Positions 1 to 14,424 of a DNA stretch of 64,000 nt are shown one piece after another (the stretch's first letter is position 1; every line of letters begins with the position of its first letter). The translations under genes and the position numbers were made by a program. The notes under the pieces were generated by a model. That model had not been told where the DNA came from, did no database searches, and was given only the letters and a program-made list of their open reading frames with translations. Source of the stretch: Halocaridina rubra (Eukaryota; Arthropoda; Malacostraca; Decapoda; Atyidae); the NCBI GenBank assembly GCA_037179515.1, contig JAXCGZ010020877.1, positions 2,501 through 66,500 on the forward strand, written 5' to 3'.

Positions 1-3000
1 GTGGTGTAGTGGTAGCGCCTTGACTTAGTAACCATAAGTCCTAGGTTCGAGTCCCGGTCGGGGTAAAAAATGATTCATGTTTTCACATATGTAATGTGCT
101 TATTTGATAATTTCATGGCCCGAATGAGATTGGGATTTGAATTAAATGCTAAAATGAAGCCACGAGTGAGGTTGGGGAATCTGTAATATGAACATAGTGG
201 CATTCAGTTAGAATGCGTTCATTCCTAAGTATAGCAGATATAAGCTATAAGGTTGGGTTCCTTTTAACCTTCTGTGGTGTAGTGGTAGCGCCTTGACTTA
301 CTAATCATAAGTCCTAGGTTCGAGTCCCGGTCGGGGTAAAAAATGATTCATGTTTTCACATATGTAATGTGCTTATTTGATAATTTCATGGCCCGAATGA
401 GATTGGGATTTGAATTAAATGCTAAAATGAAGCCACGAGTGAGGTTGGGGAATCTGTAATATGAACATAGTGGCATTCAGTTAGAATGCGTTCATTCCTA
501 AGTATAGCAGATATAAGCTATAAGGTTGGGTTCCTTTTAACCTTCTGTGGTGTAGTGGTAGCGCCTTGACTTAGTAATCATAAGTCCTAGGTTCGAGTCC
601 CGGTCGGGGTAAAAAATGTTTCATGTTTTCACATATGTAATGTGCTTATTTGATAATTTCATGGCCCGAATGAGATTGGGATTTGAATTAAATGCTAAAA
701 TGAAGCCACGAGTGAGGTTGGGGAATCTGTAATATGAACATAGTGGCATTCAGTTAGAATGCGTTCATTCCTAAGTATAGCAGATATAAGCTATAAGGTT
801 GGGTTCCTTTTAACCTTCTGTGGTGTAGTGGTAGCGCCTTGACTTACTAATCATAAGTCCTAGGTTCGAGTCCCGGTCGGGGTAAAAAATTATTCATGTT
901 TTCACATATGTAATGTGCTTATTTGATAATTTCATGGCCCGAATGAGATTGGGATTTGAATTAAATGCTAAAATGAAGCCACGAGTGAGGTTGGGGAATC
1001 TGTAATATGAACATAGTGGCATTCAGTTAGAATGCGTTCATTCCTAAGTATAGCAGATATAAGCTATAAGGTTGGGTTCCTTTTAACCTTCTGTGGTGTA
1101 GTGGTAGCGCCTTGACTTACTAATCATAAGTTCTAGGTTCGAGTCCCGGTCGGGGTAAAAAATGATTCATGTTTTCACATATGTAATGTGCTTATTTGAT
1201 AATTTCATGGCCCGAATGAGATTGGGATTTGAATTAAATGCTAAAATGAAGCCACGAGTGAGGTTGGGGAATCTGTAATATGAACATAGTGGCATTCAGT
1301 TAGAATGCGTTCATTCCTAAGTATTGCAGATATAAGCTATAAGGTTGGGTTCCTTTTAACCTTCTGTGGTGTAGTGGTAGCGCCTTGACTTAGTAATCAT
1401 AAGTCCTAGGTTCGAGTCCCGGTCGGGGTAAAAAATGATTCATGTTTTCACATATGTAATGTGCTTATTTGATAATTTCATGGCCCGAATGAGATTGGGA
1501 TTTGAATTAAATGCTAAAATGAAGCCACGAGTGAGGTTGGGGAATCTGTAATATGAACATAGTGGCATTCAGTTAGAATGCGTTCATTCCTAAGTATAGC
1601 AGATATAAGCTATAAGGTTGGGTTCCTTTTAACCTTCTGTGGTGTAGTGGTAGCGCCTTGACTTACTAATCATAAGTCCTAGGTTCAAGTCCCGGTCGGG
1701 GTAAAAAATTATTCATGTTTTCACATATGTAATGTGCTTATTTGATAATTTCATGGCCCGAATGAGATTGGGATTTGAATTAAATGCTAAAATGAAGCCA
1801 CGAGTGAGGTTGGGGAATCTGTAATATGAACATAGTGGCATTCAGTTAGAATGCGTTCATTCCTAAGTATAGCAGATATAAGCTATAAGGTTGGGTTCCT
1901 TTTAACCTTCTGTGGTGTAGTGGTAGCGCCTTGACTTACTAATCATAAGTCCTAGGTTCGAGTCCCGGTCGGGGTAAAAAATGATTCATGTTTTCACATA
2001 TGTAATGTGCTTATTTGATAATTTCATGGCCCGAATGAGATTGGGATTTGAATTAAATGCTAAAATGAAGCCACGAGTGAGGTTGGGGAATCTGTAATAT
2101 GAACATAGTGGCATTCAGTTAGAATGCGTTCATTCCTAAGTATAGCAGATATAAGCTATAAGGTTGGGTTCCTTTTAACCTTCTGTGGTGTAGTGGTAGC
2201 GCCTTGACTTACTAATCATAAGTCCTAGGTTCGAGTCCCGGTCGGGGTAAAAAATGATTCATGTTTTCACATATGTAATGTGCTTATTTGATAATTTCAT
2301 GGCCCGAATGAGATTGGGATTTGAATTAAATGCTAAAATGAAGCCACGAGTGAGGTTGGGGAATCTGTAATATGAACATAGTGGCATTCAGTTAGAATGC
2401 GTTCATTCCTAAGTATAGCAGATATAAGCTATAAGGTTGGGTTCCTTTTAACCTTCTGTGGTGTAGTGGTAGCGCCTTGACTTAGTAATCATAAGTCCTA
2501 GGTTCGAGTCCCGGTCGGGGTAAAAAATGATTCATGTTTTCACATATGTAATGTGCTTATTTGATAATTTCATGGCCCGAATGAGATTGGGATTTGAATT
2601 AAATGCTAAAATGAAGCCACGAGTGAGGTTGGGGAATCTGTAATATGAACATAGTGGCATTCAGTTAGAATGCGTTCATTCCTAAGTATAGCAGATATAA
2701 GCTATAAGGTTGGGTTCCTTTTAACCTTCTGTGGTGTAGTGGTAGCGCCTTGACTTAGTAATCATAAGTCCTAGGTTCGAGTCCCGGTCGGGGTAAAAAA
2801 TGATTCATGTTTTCACATATGTAATGTGCTTATTTGATAATTTCATGGCCCGAATGAGATTGGGATTTGAATTAAATGCTAAAATGAAGCCACGAGTGAG
2901 GTTGGGGAATCTGTAATATGAACATAGTGGCATTCAGTTAGAATGCGTTCATTCCTAAGTATAGCAGATATAAGCTATAAGGTTGGGTTCCTTTTAACCT

Positions 3001-4168
3001 TCTGTGGTGTAGTGGTAGCGCCTTGACTTACTAATCATAAGTCCTAGGTTCGAGTCCCGGTCGGGGTAAAAAATGATTCATGTTTTCACATATGTAATGT
3101 GCTTATTTGATAATTTCATGGCCCGAATGAGATTGGGATTTGAATTAAATGCTAAAATGAAGCCACGAGTGAGGTTGGGGAATCTGTAATATGAACATAG
3201 TGGCATTCAGTTAGAATGCGTTCATTCCTAAGTATAGCAGATATAAGCTATAAGGTTGGGTTCCTTTTAACCTTCTGTGGTGTAGTGGTAGCGCCTTGAC
3301 TTACTAATCATAAGTCCTAGGTTCGAGTCCCGGTCGGGGTAAAAAATGATTCATGTTTTCACATATGTAATGTGCTTATTTGATAATTTCATGGCCCGAA
3401 TGAGATTGGGATTTGAATTAAATGCTAAAATGAAGCCACGAGTGAGGTTGGGGAATCTGTAATATGAACATAGTGGCATTCAGTTAGAATGCGTTCATTC
3501 CTAAGTATAGCAGATATAAGCTATAAGGTTGGGTTCCTTTTAACCTTCTGTGGTGTAGTGGTAGCGCCTTGACTTACTAATCATAAGTCCTAGGTTCGAG
3601 TCCCGGTCGGGGTAAAAAATGATTCATGTTTTCACATATGTAATGTGCTTATTTGATAATTTCATGGCCCGAATGAGATTGGGATTTGAATTAAATGCTA
3701 AAATGAAGCCACGAGTGAGGTTGGGGAATCTGTAATATGAACATAGTGGCATTCAGTTAGAATGCGTTCATTCCTAAGTATAGCAGATATAAGCTATAAG
3801 GTTGGGTTCCTTTTAACCTTCTGTGGTGTAGTGGTAGCGCCTTGACTTAGTAATCATAACTCCTAGGTTCGAGTCCCGGTCGGGGTAAAAAATGATTCAT
3901 GTTTTCACATATGTAATGTGCTTATTTGATAATTTCATGGCCCGAATGAGATTGGGATTTGAATTAAATGCTAAAATGAAGCCACGAGTGAGGTTGGGGA
4001 ATCTGTAATATGAACATAGTGGCATTCAGTTAGAATGCGTTCATTCCTAAGTATAGCAGATATAAGCTATAAGGTTGGGTTCCTTTTAACCTTCTGTGGT
4101 GTAGTGGTAGCGCCTTGACTTAGTAATCATAAGTCCTAGGTTCGAGTCGCGGTCGGGGTAAAAAATGA

Positions 4169-4172
<4 letters not shown>
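1..4172 (+). repeat. Tandem array of 273-bp tRNA-like units (15 full plus 1 partial)
   Basis: Units start at 1, 274, 547, 820 and so on every 273 bp to 4096; the last is cut by an AT tract at 4172. The array probably continues to the left of the window. Units differ at only a few positions. Each has a tRNA-like head of about 70 bp followed by about 200 bp of unrelated AT-rich body. The head carries an A box (TGGTGTAGTGG, unit positions 2-12), a B box (GGTTCGAGTCC, 44-54) and a TTTT run (80-83). D-stem bases pair (GTGT with GCGC) and the T arm is mostly paired, but the anticodon stem does not form, so this is not a working tRNA gene. It looks like a tRNA-derived sequence (SINE-like or tRNA-pseudogene) captured into a satellite. 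Diverged relatives lie at 17339-19640 and 53101-57773. Confidence 0.93.
2..83 (+). promoter_or_regulatory. Pol III internal promoter and terminator in unit 1 (model for all units)
   Basis: A box at 2-12 matches TRGYNNARNGG exactly. B box at 44-54 matches GGTTCGANTCC exactly, about 31 bases further on, a normal spacing for a tRNA gene. The first T4 run, the usual Pol III stop, is at 80-83, giving a predicted RNA of about 85-90 nt. Most units of the array keep all three parts; the last unit (4096) has a broken B box (GGTTCGAGTCG). Transcription itself is inference. Confidence 0.6.

Positions 4173-4246
<74 letters not shown>
4172..4246. repeat. (AT)n microsatellite
   Basis: Perfect AT dinucleotide run that starts inside the tRNA-like unit directly after its GATTCAT motif. 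Confidence 0.98.
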
Positions 4247-4249
<3 letters not shown>

Positions 4250-4376
4250 GCAGCAGCTGCGACAGGTAACCTTGCCATTGTCAGTCAAACCTCTAGCATG
4301 GACCCCCTGACCCCGACTGATTGAGGTGGGACACATGAAAGTTCGTGACGCGACTAAGTCCGATATGACGTAAGGG

Positions 4377-4380
<4 letters not shown>
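4247..4380. repeat. 134-bp block, copy 1 of a local duplication
   Basis: Non-repetitive block between two AT tracts. It begins CACGCAGCAGCTGCGACAGG and ends GACGTAAGGGATTA. The same 134 bp, with only a handful of substitutions, recurs at 4768-4901. No coding function recognised. Confidence 0.9.
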
Positions 4381-4901
<521 letters not shown>

Positions 4902-4928
4902 AAGTATCTGAATTCCAGATCAAAACTT

Positions 4929-5023
4929 AGCACGAGGGTCTGCCCCTCTCTTTCTTTATCTCTTACTTTTTTTAATTTTCGTGCTTTTCCCTCCAATTCC
5001 CTTATATCCTTAATCCCCTCCCA
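4929..5023. repeat. Dispersed repeat X, single copy
   Basis: Pyrimidine-rich segment with the signatures GGGTCTGCCCCTCTCTTT and TTCGTGCTTTTCCCTCCA. The same sequence occurs twice in tandem at about 31063-31325. No coding potential. It may be part of an untranslated region of a mobile element; its class is unknown. Confidence 0.75.
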
Positions 5024-5138
5024 CCTTGTTACGAGTGTCGTCGTCGTGCTACGGCCTTGTTACGACACGATGTTCTGTTCGCAAGTGTGTACCCGTCTGT
5101 ATCATGCGTTCAGTGGTAATTTTCGTAATGTCATCGTG

Positions 5139-6628
5139 TGGTTACCTAATTGTGTTTACGGGAAAGAGCCCAAATCTCGTATCTTCCCGTCTCCTGATCG
5201 GTTCCATTTTATACTTAGTGATACTTATCATACCTGTCATTAAAGCTATGGATTGAGATAGCATTAACTACCTCCTCGCTTAGCGAATTCCAATTATCAA
5301 CTACTCTTACACTGAAAAAGTATTTCCTTACATTCTGCAAAGAAGTTTTCTTACAAAGCTTCAAACTATGACCTCTAGTTCTAGAGCCAGCCATATCAAA
5401 ATATCGATCCCTATCCACTCTATCATAACCATGAAGGAATTTAAAGACTGTCACCATATCCCCCCTCACTCTTCTAGCTTCGAGTGATGGTAAGTCTAAT
5501 TCCCTCAGCCTCTCATCATAACTGAGATTGCGTATTTCTGGCACCAGTTTCGTGGCATGTCTTTGAACTTTTTCAAGCTTAGCTATGTGCTTTTTCAAGT
5601 GCGGATTCCAAAAGGGGGCTGCATATTCGAGTTTTGGCCTCACATAGGTTACATAAATATTTCTGAACATTTCCTTGTCCATGTGCCTGAAGGCTACCCT
5701 TACATTTGATAAGAATGCATATGCTGCCCTTACTATGCCATTTATATGTATTTCTGGAGACAAATCTGCCAGTATGTTTACACCTAGATCTCTCTCATTT
5801 TCTGTCTCTTGAAGTTGTACTCCAGCCACCGAGTAGTCAAGATTGGGCCTTCTTGCACTTGTACCCATTCTCATTACCTTACATTTTGAAGTATTGAATT
5901 TCATTAGCCACTTTTCTGACCACTCATGCAGATTATTTAGATCCTCCTGAAGCTCTCTACCATTGTTCTCGTTTTTTACTTTCTTCACAATCTTTGCATC
6001 ATCTGCAAACATATTCATGAATGAATTTACACACTCTGGTAGGTCATTTACATATACAAGGAACAAAAGTGGCCCTAAAACTGAACCCTGTGGAACTCCA
6101 CTACTAACTCTTCTCCATTCAGACACTGAGTGTCTTACTCTAACCCTCTGTTCCCTTCCTTCTAAGTAAGTTTTTATCCATTCCAAAACATTTCCACCTA
6201 TTCTGGCCATTGATTGCAGCTTCCTAATAAGTCTCCCATGTGGAACAGTGTCAAACGCTTTCTGGAAGTCTAGGAATATGCAATCTGCCCAGCCCTCTCT
6301 TTCCTGTAAGATTTGGCTTACCTCATCATAAAATTCTAATAAGTTTGTTACTGTTGATCTACCTTCTCTGAAGCCATGTTGCCTCACTGACAAAAAGTTG
6401 AAGGATTCCAAGTGAAGAGAGATATGTTTCCTTAGTAGTTTCTCCATAACTTTGCAAACTATGCTGGTCAAGGAAACTGGTCTATAGTTCAGAGCCGTAT
6501 CCCTCCTTCCCTTTTTGAAGATAGGTATCACATTTGCTTGTTTCCAGCATCTTGGAATCTCTCCCGACTCCAGTGACTCCTTAAATATGATACTTAGTGC
6601 CACTGATATTGTGTTTGCGCATTTTTTA
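5139..6628 (-). mobile_element. LINE family 1, copy A (CR1/Jockey-group non-LTR retrotransposon, 5'-truncated)
   Basis: Reads right to left. It begins inside the RT region at 6628, where a (GT)n(GA)n microsatellite replaces the upstream part, and ends at 5139 with the family's 3' end (CCCGTAAACACAATTAGGTAA in antisense to the plus strand). The endonuclease domain is missing. Compared with copy L (60942-64000) it has no frameshift in the RT, so it is among the better preserved copies here. Clade assignment to the CR1/Jockey group rests on overall RT and C-terminal resemblance, not on a phylogeny. Confidence 0.9.
5215..6603 (-). CDS. LINE reverse transcriptase, N-terminally truncated ORF (462 codons)
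   Basis: Open from the first Met, ending in DRYDKYH. It would copy the element RNA into DNA at a nicked target. Visible RT blocks in order are NYRPVSLTSIVCKVMEKLLR (finger), FLDFQKAFDTVPHG (first catalytic Asp), SSGVPQGSVLGPLLFLVY (motif B) and FADDAKIV, which is the YxDD box with Phe at the first position and both Asp kept. After the RT comes the family's C-terminal part, including LEKVQRHATKLVPE, RVRGDMVTVFKFLHGYDRVD and SRTRGHSLKL. There is no endonuclease and no native start, since the true ORF would begin about 600 codons upstream. It is therefore a fragment that is open by chance of youth, not an autonomous gene. Confidence 0.9.
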   Translation of the reverse strand: MALSIIFKESLESGEIPRCWKQANVIPIFKKGRRDTALNYRPVSLTSIVCKVMEKLLRKHISLHLESFNFLSVRQHGFREGRSTVTNLLEFYDEVSQILQEREGWADCIFLDFQKAFDTVPHGRLIRKLQSMARIGGNVLEWIKTYLEGREQRVRVRHSVSEWRRVSSGVPQGSVLGPLLFLVYVNDLPECVNSFMNMFADDAKIVKKVKNENNGRELQEDLNNLHEWSEKWLMKFNTSKCKVMRMGTSARRPNLDYSVAGVQLQETENERDLGVNILADLSPEIHINGIVRAAYAFLSNVRVAFRHMDKEMFRNIYVTYVRPKLEYAAPFWNPHLKKHIAKLEKVQRHATKLVPEIRNLSYDERLRELDLPSLEARRVRGDMVTVFKFLHGYDRVDRDRYFDMAGSRTRGHSLKLCKKTSLQNVRKYFFSVRVVDNWNSLSEEVVNAISIHSFNDRYDKYH

Positions 6629-6632
6629 AGCG

Positions 6633-6770
<138 letters not shown>

Positions 6771-6936
6771 CGCTTTAGGGTGCAAACGAATCATAATTCT
6801 TTACTTAATTTTTTTTTTAATTATCACAGTCCAAAAACGACATTTTCAAGGAAAAATGCGTGATTAAAGATTTGGAAGGCAGTATCTAAAATACTGTAAG
6901 GAAAGAATTGAAATATTATTAAAAAAAATAAATAAA

Positions 6937-8104
<1,168 letters not shown>

Positions 8105-8298
8105 CGTGTGTGAAGTACCAGACGTTTCACAAAGAGCACAAAAAAGACGATTACAGTGGTTCGACCATAGCAGATGATATGCGGGCTAAGGGACTAAGGG
8201 AACAGGAAACGCGAGACTAGAGATGGCGAAAAAGGCTAACAAGAAACAGCGACCCCATGTAGAAATGGGTTACAGCTGAAGAAGAGGAAGAAGAAATG
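8105..8298 (+). pseudogene. LINE C-terminal and 3'-end fragment (RTE-like)
   Basis: A broken frame reads RRLQWFDH, the degenerate form of the RLRWxGH block found near the C-terminus of many LINE polyproteins. Stops follow, then a short hairpin (CCCA, TGTAGAAA, TGGG) and a GAA-rich tail. The same C-terminal block and the same kind of hairpin plus GAA-rich tail occur at 22186-22672, so both are probably 3' remnants of one family. The clade name is a guess. Confidence 0.6.
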
Positions 8299-8407
8299 CT
8301 TGAGCTTGCACGCTAAGCTCAACTCTACAAGAGTTAAGAACACTATTGATGGTGCCTCAATTCTTAGCCATTCAAACACACTGTGTATACACTAATCGTT
8401 ATAAAGA

Positions 8408-8633
8408 CCCGATTTTTCAAACAGTGTAAACCTAGGATACCATATTGTTAGTCAGCTAGACACACAAATGGATTTCAAAATCACATCTGACGCGGTTCTG
8501 TGATTGGCTAGGATCCCACATGGGATTCTAGCCATACAGAGAACTGCATCAGATGCATTTATGAAATCCATTTGGTTGTGTCTAGCTAACTAACAATATG
8601 GTATCCTAGGTTTACACTGTTTAAGAAATCGGG
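8408..8633. mobile_element. Palindromic foldback MITE, 226 bp
   Basis: Starts CCCGATTTTTCAAACAGTG and ends with its near-perfect reverse complement CACTGTTTAAGAAATCGGG. The arms stay complementary almost to the centre near 8520 (ATCCCA, CA, TGGGAT), so the whole element can fold into one hairpin of about 110 bp. No reading frame. This fits a non-autonomous DNA transposon of the foldback/MITE type. I could not identify a clear target-site duplication, so the superfamily is open. Confidence 0.85.
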
Positions 8634-10320
<1,687 letters not shown>

Positions 10321-10429
10321 TTAAATCAACCGGAACGTGAAACTATTGATCTGTATACAAAGGTCATATTCTCCCTTATAAGAAGAATGGTAGCGTCAGA
10401 GTCAAATCTTGACCCTTTGCAAGAGGAAA

Positions 10430-10640
10430 AAAAGTAAAAAGGATTCTCAGGCCCCTTATTTCACCCAAGTTAACCAACTTTTACATCATGCAGGGAAATA
10501 CGCAGGCGGCATTCTTGACCGAACACCAAGAGAAAGAGAGAAGGAATTGCAAAGTAAGAGAGAATGAACTATGGGAGGCAGAGGACGCTTAGCTCCTCGC
10601 TGGGACAAACCCAACCCATCTCTAAGAAATAACGAAAAAA
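10430..10640 (+). repeat. Dispersed repeat Y, copy 1
   Basis: Shares the block GAGAGAATGAAC followed by GGAGGCAGAGGAC, and an upstream block around ATGCAGGGAAATACGCAGG, with the reverse complement of 21116-21320 and less well with 14225-14395. Diverged and non-coding. Class unknown. Confidence 0.55.
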
Positions 10641-11875
10641 AATGCACATTAATAGAGAAAGAGAGGAATGAACACGCTTGAGAGAATGCACTCCACTTGC
10701 AAATTATTTTTCGACAAACACATCTTGCTATATGTCAGAATATAAACATGCCAGGAGTCACGACACTGGCAAAGACAAGTCGCTACATTTAGAAAATCGG
10801 GTCTAGATGAGTCTCATTGTTTAGACAAATATATTACATTATCACATCATCGGTATCCCCTGAGCTACTATGTTATATTTATATTTTCGTGTGATTATCA
10901 GGGGAAATACAAACAAATAAATTTATCAACACAATTTATATAAAAATAAGGGATGGTTATGCAACTAGCTTCCATTATCCTAATTAGCGGTTGCAAAGCA
11001 TAGTAAATCACCCTGATTACATTTATTCATGAAAATTCTCTCTGATCATCAGTATTATCTATTTTGATATTGTGTAATGGAGACCATGCAGAGTATTCTG
11101 ACTTCATACATGTCACTTGGCAGTGCTCTTAGTTATTCGTCTATGATGACAAATGATAAGAATTTAGTCTTATATCAGAAAGCAGATTTTTATTTACAAG
11201 TTTTCCTCATTATTATTCAGTAACCTAATTAATCAAACCATATATACCTAATATCAAAGTAAAACTCATGAGTTTTAATCTCCTACATGGGGACTTTGCC
11301 CTCACATCCCCCCTTTCCTTAGCAAGTGTTGTGGCCCCCAGACCCCTTTGAATATTAATATCTAATGACAATACATCCCTTTTTTTTTAAGGCCTATTTT
11401 GAAGATATTTATCAATAGTAATGTTTGTTACTTATGCTTAATCTGACTTTAGAAGACTCTTCGATAGGAGTTTGCTATGGCTCTGCAAGATGTCTATTTG
11501 AACTTCTTTCATTAAAGACACCTTAATACACTTCTCTACCTCGCACCGATACCTTTCGCTACGACATCGCAAGACTGGAGCCAGATATCTTACCATCTCA
11601 ACTCTTCACTTAGAGCCCACCCATCTCTAAAACAGATTGGAAGAAAGTGCTGAGTAAGAGAGGCAGCCATGTTTCAAGAATTCATATTCCCATGAGAATG
11701 GCTACTTCTATTTTATTATCCTTTATCAATTTTCAATATTATTTAAACTAATGATAAGAAATATAACACAAATAACTTCTGGATTGATCAGCAAGTGTGA
11801 CTACAATAAGGAAGAATACTGCAAAATAACCAAAAACAAAATAAATTATTAAATTACAAAACACTAAAACCTAAG

Positions 11876-11879
<4 letters not shown>
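10641..11879. other. Unassigned DNA
   Basis: No gene supported. A weak similarity to repeat Y (CTCAACTCTTCACTTAGAGC near 11600) may be a fourth, very old copy. Confidence 0.5.

Positions 11880-11968
<89 letters not shown>
11880..11968. repeat. (AAT)n microsatellite
   Basis: Nearly perfect AAT run. Confidence 0.98.
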
Positions 11969-12487
11969 TTCAATAAAAAAAAAGGAAAATATGATTATGA
12001 ATTCAGTTTTGACACTCACAGTACTTTATATCTAAGCACGAGTTTATTTTTTTAATAAAGACCAAGGGATGAATCATGATAATGATAGTAATAATAATTA
12101 TTGTTATTATTTTCATTAAGAACTCATATCCAGGTGAAACCATTAAATTGGCCATATATCAAAAAAAGAAAGGAAAAAAAAAAGGACAAAGCTTCACCTC
12201 GCAAGGCACAGTCACACCCTTCCATCACGTGACCTTTGACAAGAAAAAGAGAATCAAGAAGTGACTGGTACTTGTATGATCCCTTATCCCCAGTATTCGA
12301 CTTTTTCAGAACATACGTAATGAGGAGAAATTTTTTCTCCATCACAACCAAAGATACACCTAGTCTATTAACCCCATTTGACTTATTAACAACATAAATA
12401 ATACTAATTCTAAAAATATATCCAGTAAATTGAGTTTGGAACATATTAATGTGAAGTAATAATTTTATATAAACATCACTAATAATT
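11969..12487. other. Unassigned AT-rich DNA
   Basis: Contains a 106-codon minus-strand frame (12124-12444) with no recognisable motif and Phe/Ser-rich low complexity. I do not call it a gene. Confidence 0.5.
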
Positions 12488-12680
12488 ATGGTGGGGACCG
12501 AAGTAGTACATAAGTTACGGTACTTGCCTCTCGGAGTGGCAAACCCAAGTTCAACTCAACGCGAAGAGTTAGGAAGGGCATCCAGCCTTAATTCTTCGGC
12601 TCCAACCTATGTCCACCCCTATTCGAATGGAGACTAACCTTGACACTTAAAAGGCAAACAACAACAATAACAACAAAAGT
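12488..12680 (+). mobile_element. tRNA-derived SINE with (AAC)n-like tail
   Basis: Head contains an A-box-like stretch (AGTAGTACATAAG) and a B-box-like stretch (AAGTTCAACTC). The body contains GTTAGGAAGGGCATCCAGCC, a SINE-core-like motif I recall from invertebrate SINEs. The 3' end is an AAC/AAT-rich tail (from about 12655). A related core is at about 14028. Non-coding; it would depend on a LINE for movement. Confidence 0.65.
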
Positions 12681-12689
12681 AGTAACAAT

Positions 12690-13446
12690 AAAGGTGGATT
12701 CAGTCGCAGATCAAGACTTGTGTAATGCTTCATGTGGCTGGGTTGGTAACAAAGCATGAGATATTCAATTAACTGCGATCTTTTAAATAACATTAAAAAA
12801 ATATCTCAACTGCTATATATATATCCTAAACTTTAGGACCTAAAGGATTTCTGGAAATAGAGGATGTTTATTTTTTGTTCACTACGCTATGTGTTGCTGT
12901 GCAAGGCAATTCTCTATTAAGAAATTCTTAGCCGTGGTAAAGATTTATAATCCCCAGAGAGAAAAAAAAATTATCTCAAGTGGTAGGGAGGAAAGAATTC
13001 CAAACTCGTATATTTTGCATGTCGCAAGAACCAACTAAAGTGGATAGGGCAGTAAATGGCTGTTAATTCTATCCTCTTTTGAATTTTTTCCTTCCCTAAA
13101 AACAGTTGATGGAGGGAATAAGGTTGAGGAAGATGAGACAAAACTCTGCTGTCTTCCATTTTATATCAACTGTAATTTCCTTGCAATCTTCAGCAAAATA
13201 TATTATGTATAAAGAATATATAATTCTTGGGAATAATAAAGAACATTACATTAAGTACCATAGGAAACGGTTAAAATAAAAAGAGAAAGAGTGATGGAGC
13301 ATTGGTGGGAGTAATTCTTTCCTTCCCAAATATCGTTTGCAGTTAAAATAAAAAAAATCACTGATCAGCCACTTTTCATGGGATTGTGGCCATGTCGATA
13401 GATTCTACTTAAGAAGGCACTACATGAGAAAAATAATAAAACCTAC
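12690..13446. other. Unassigned DNA
   Basis: No supportable gene, RNA or repeat. Confidence 0.6.
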
Positions 13447-13448
13447 TG

Positions 13449-13492
<44 letters not shown>
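13447..13492. repeat. (ATT)n microsatellite
   Basis: Short perfect ATT run. A 27-bp poly-T tract follows at about 13615-13641. Confidence 0.95.
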
Positions 13493-13494
<2 letters not shown>

Positions 13495-13611
13495 CTTTGT
13501 TGCAACTGTTCCATTTCGGACATAAAATTTTCCTCTTAGAATTCCATTTTGTCTATGACACCTGACACTTCTTCATTTATGCAATGCCAACACATGAGTG
13601 AAGCCAATTCT

Positions 13612-13642
<31 letters not shown>

Positions 13643-13804
13643 GGAAATGTTCACTGAAATCTCATATTAATTTTTATATGAACATGAGTATTCTCTTACT
13701 GTTCTTCATTTCTTGACCTATTATATATGTTTTTCATTCATATTTCCTTTTTCCTGCCTTCTATTTCAATTACATATACTAGTGTGCGCACATGAGTGTG
13801 TATG

Positions 13805-13965
<161 letters not shown>

Positions 13966-14130
13966 CAAGGCAGCAAGCCAGTTAAACTAGGTTCCTGTCA
14001 TAAGCTCGGATAGATGGCAGAGGCTAGTGTTAGGAAAGGTATCCGGCCGTAAAATACTAAGCCACAACTAAACACTCCTCATAAGAAGCTAGTGAGAAAC
14101 AGTGACTCAATATGAGCATAAATAAGCTGT
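13966..14130 (+). mobile_element. SINE fragment sharing the core motif of 12488-12680
   Basis: Contains GTTAGGAAAGGTATCCGGCC, differing at only a few bases from the core at 12572. The flanks, including CATAAGCTCGGATAGATGGC, are less similar. The head abuts the AT tract, so the 5' part is lost. It may be a different SINE sharing only the core. Confidence 0.5.
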
Positions 14131-14224
14131 TCCTAAAAAGAAAATGGCAAATCACGCTTATGCCATAGTAGTAGAGTGAAAAAAAAATCGAGCTACTGCT
14201 GAGTTGCCTCCACCTCCCCACCTC

Positions 14225-14395
14225 ATTCTCTCATACATTTCCTTTTTTCATCCTCTGGGGCGGGGGAGTAAAAATTCTTTTTCGTGTTCCCCTGCATATC
14301 GTAAAAGTCACAACTAAATGAAGCGGAGGGAGGGGACTGGAAATCCCCTGCCATGTACATTCCTCTCGCAAAAACCTAAGGTTGCTTTGGCTTGG
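14225..14395 (-). repeat. Dispersed repeat Y, copy 2
   Basis: Reverse complement shares GGGGATT, an ATTTAGTT block and an ATGCAGGGGAACACG block, in the same order, with 10430-10500 and with the reverse complement of 21180-21310. Diverged; class unknown. Confidence 0.45.
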
Positions 14396-14424
14396 CCACC
14401 CCATTATTAGGGAAAATGCAGATC

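Noticed and set aside
1..70. Functional tRNA genes in the tandem array
   Set aside because: A and B boxes and the D stem are present, but the anticodon stem has only one pair and the acceptor stem pairs poorly. Not a tRNA that could be aminoacylated.
1..4172. Regularly spaced repeats that could suggest a CRISPR-like array
   Set aside because: The whole 273-bp unit repeats with no unique spacers, and the surroundings are eukaryotic. It is a satellite.
12124..12444. 106-codon minus-strand frame
   Set aside because: No recognisable motif, low-complexity Phe/Ser run from an A-rich stretch, no supporting neighbour.
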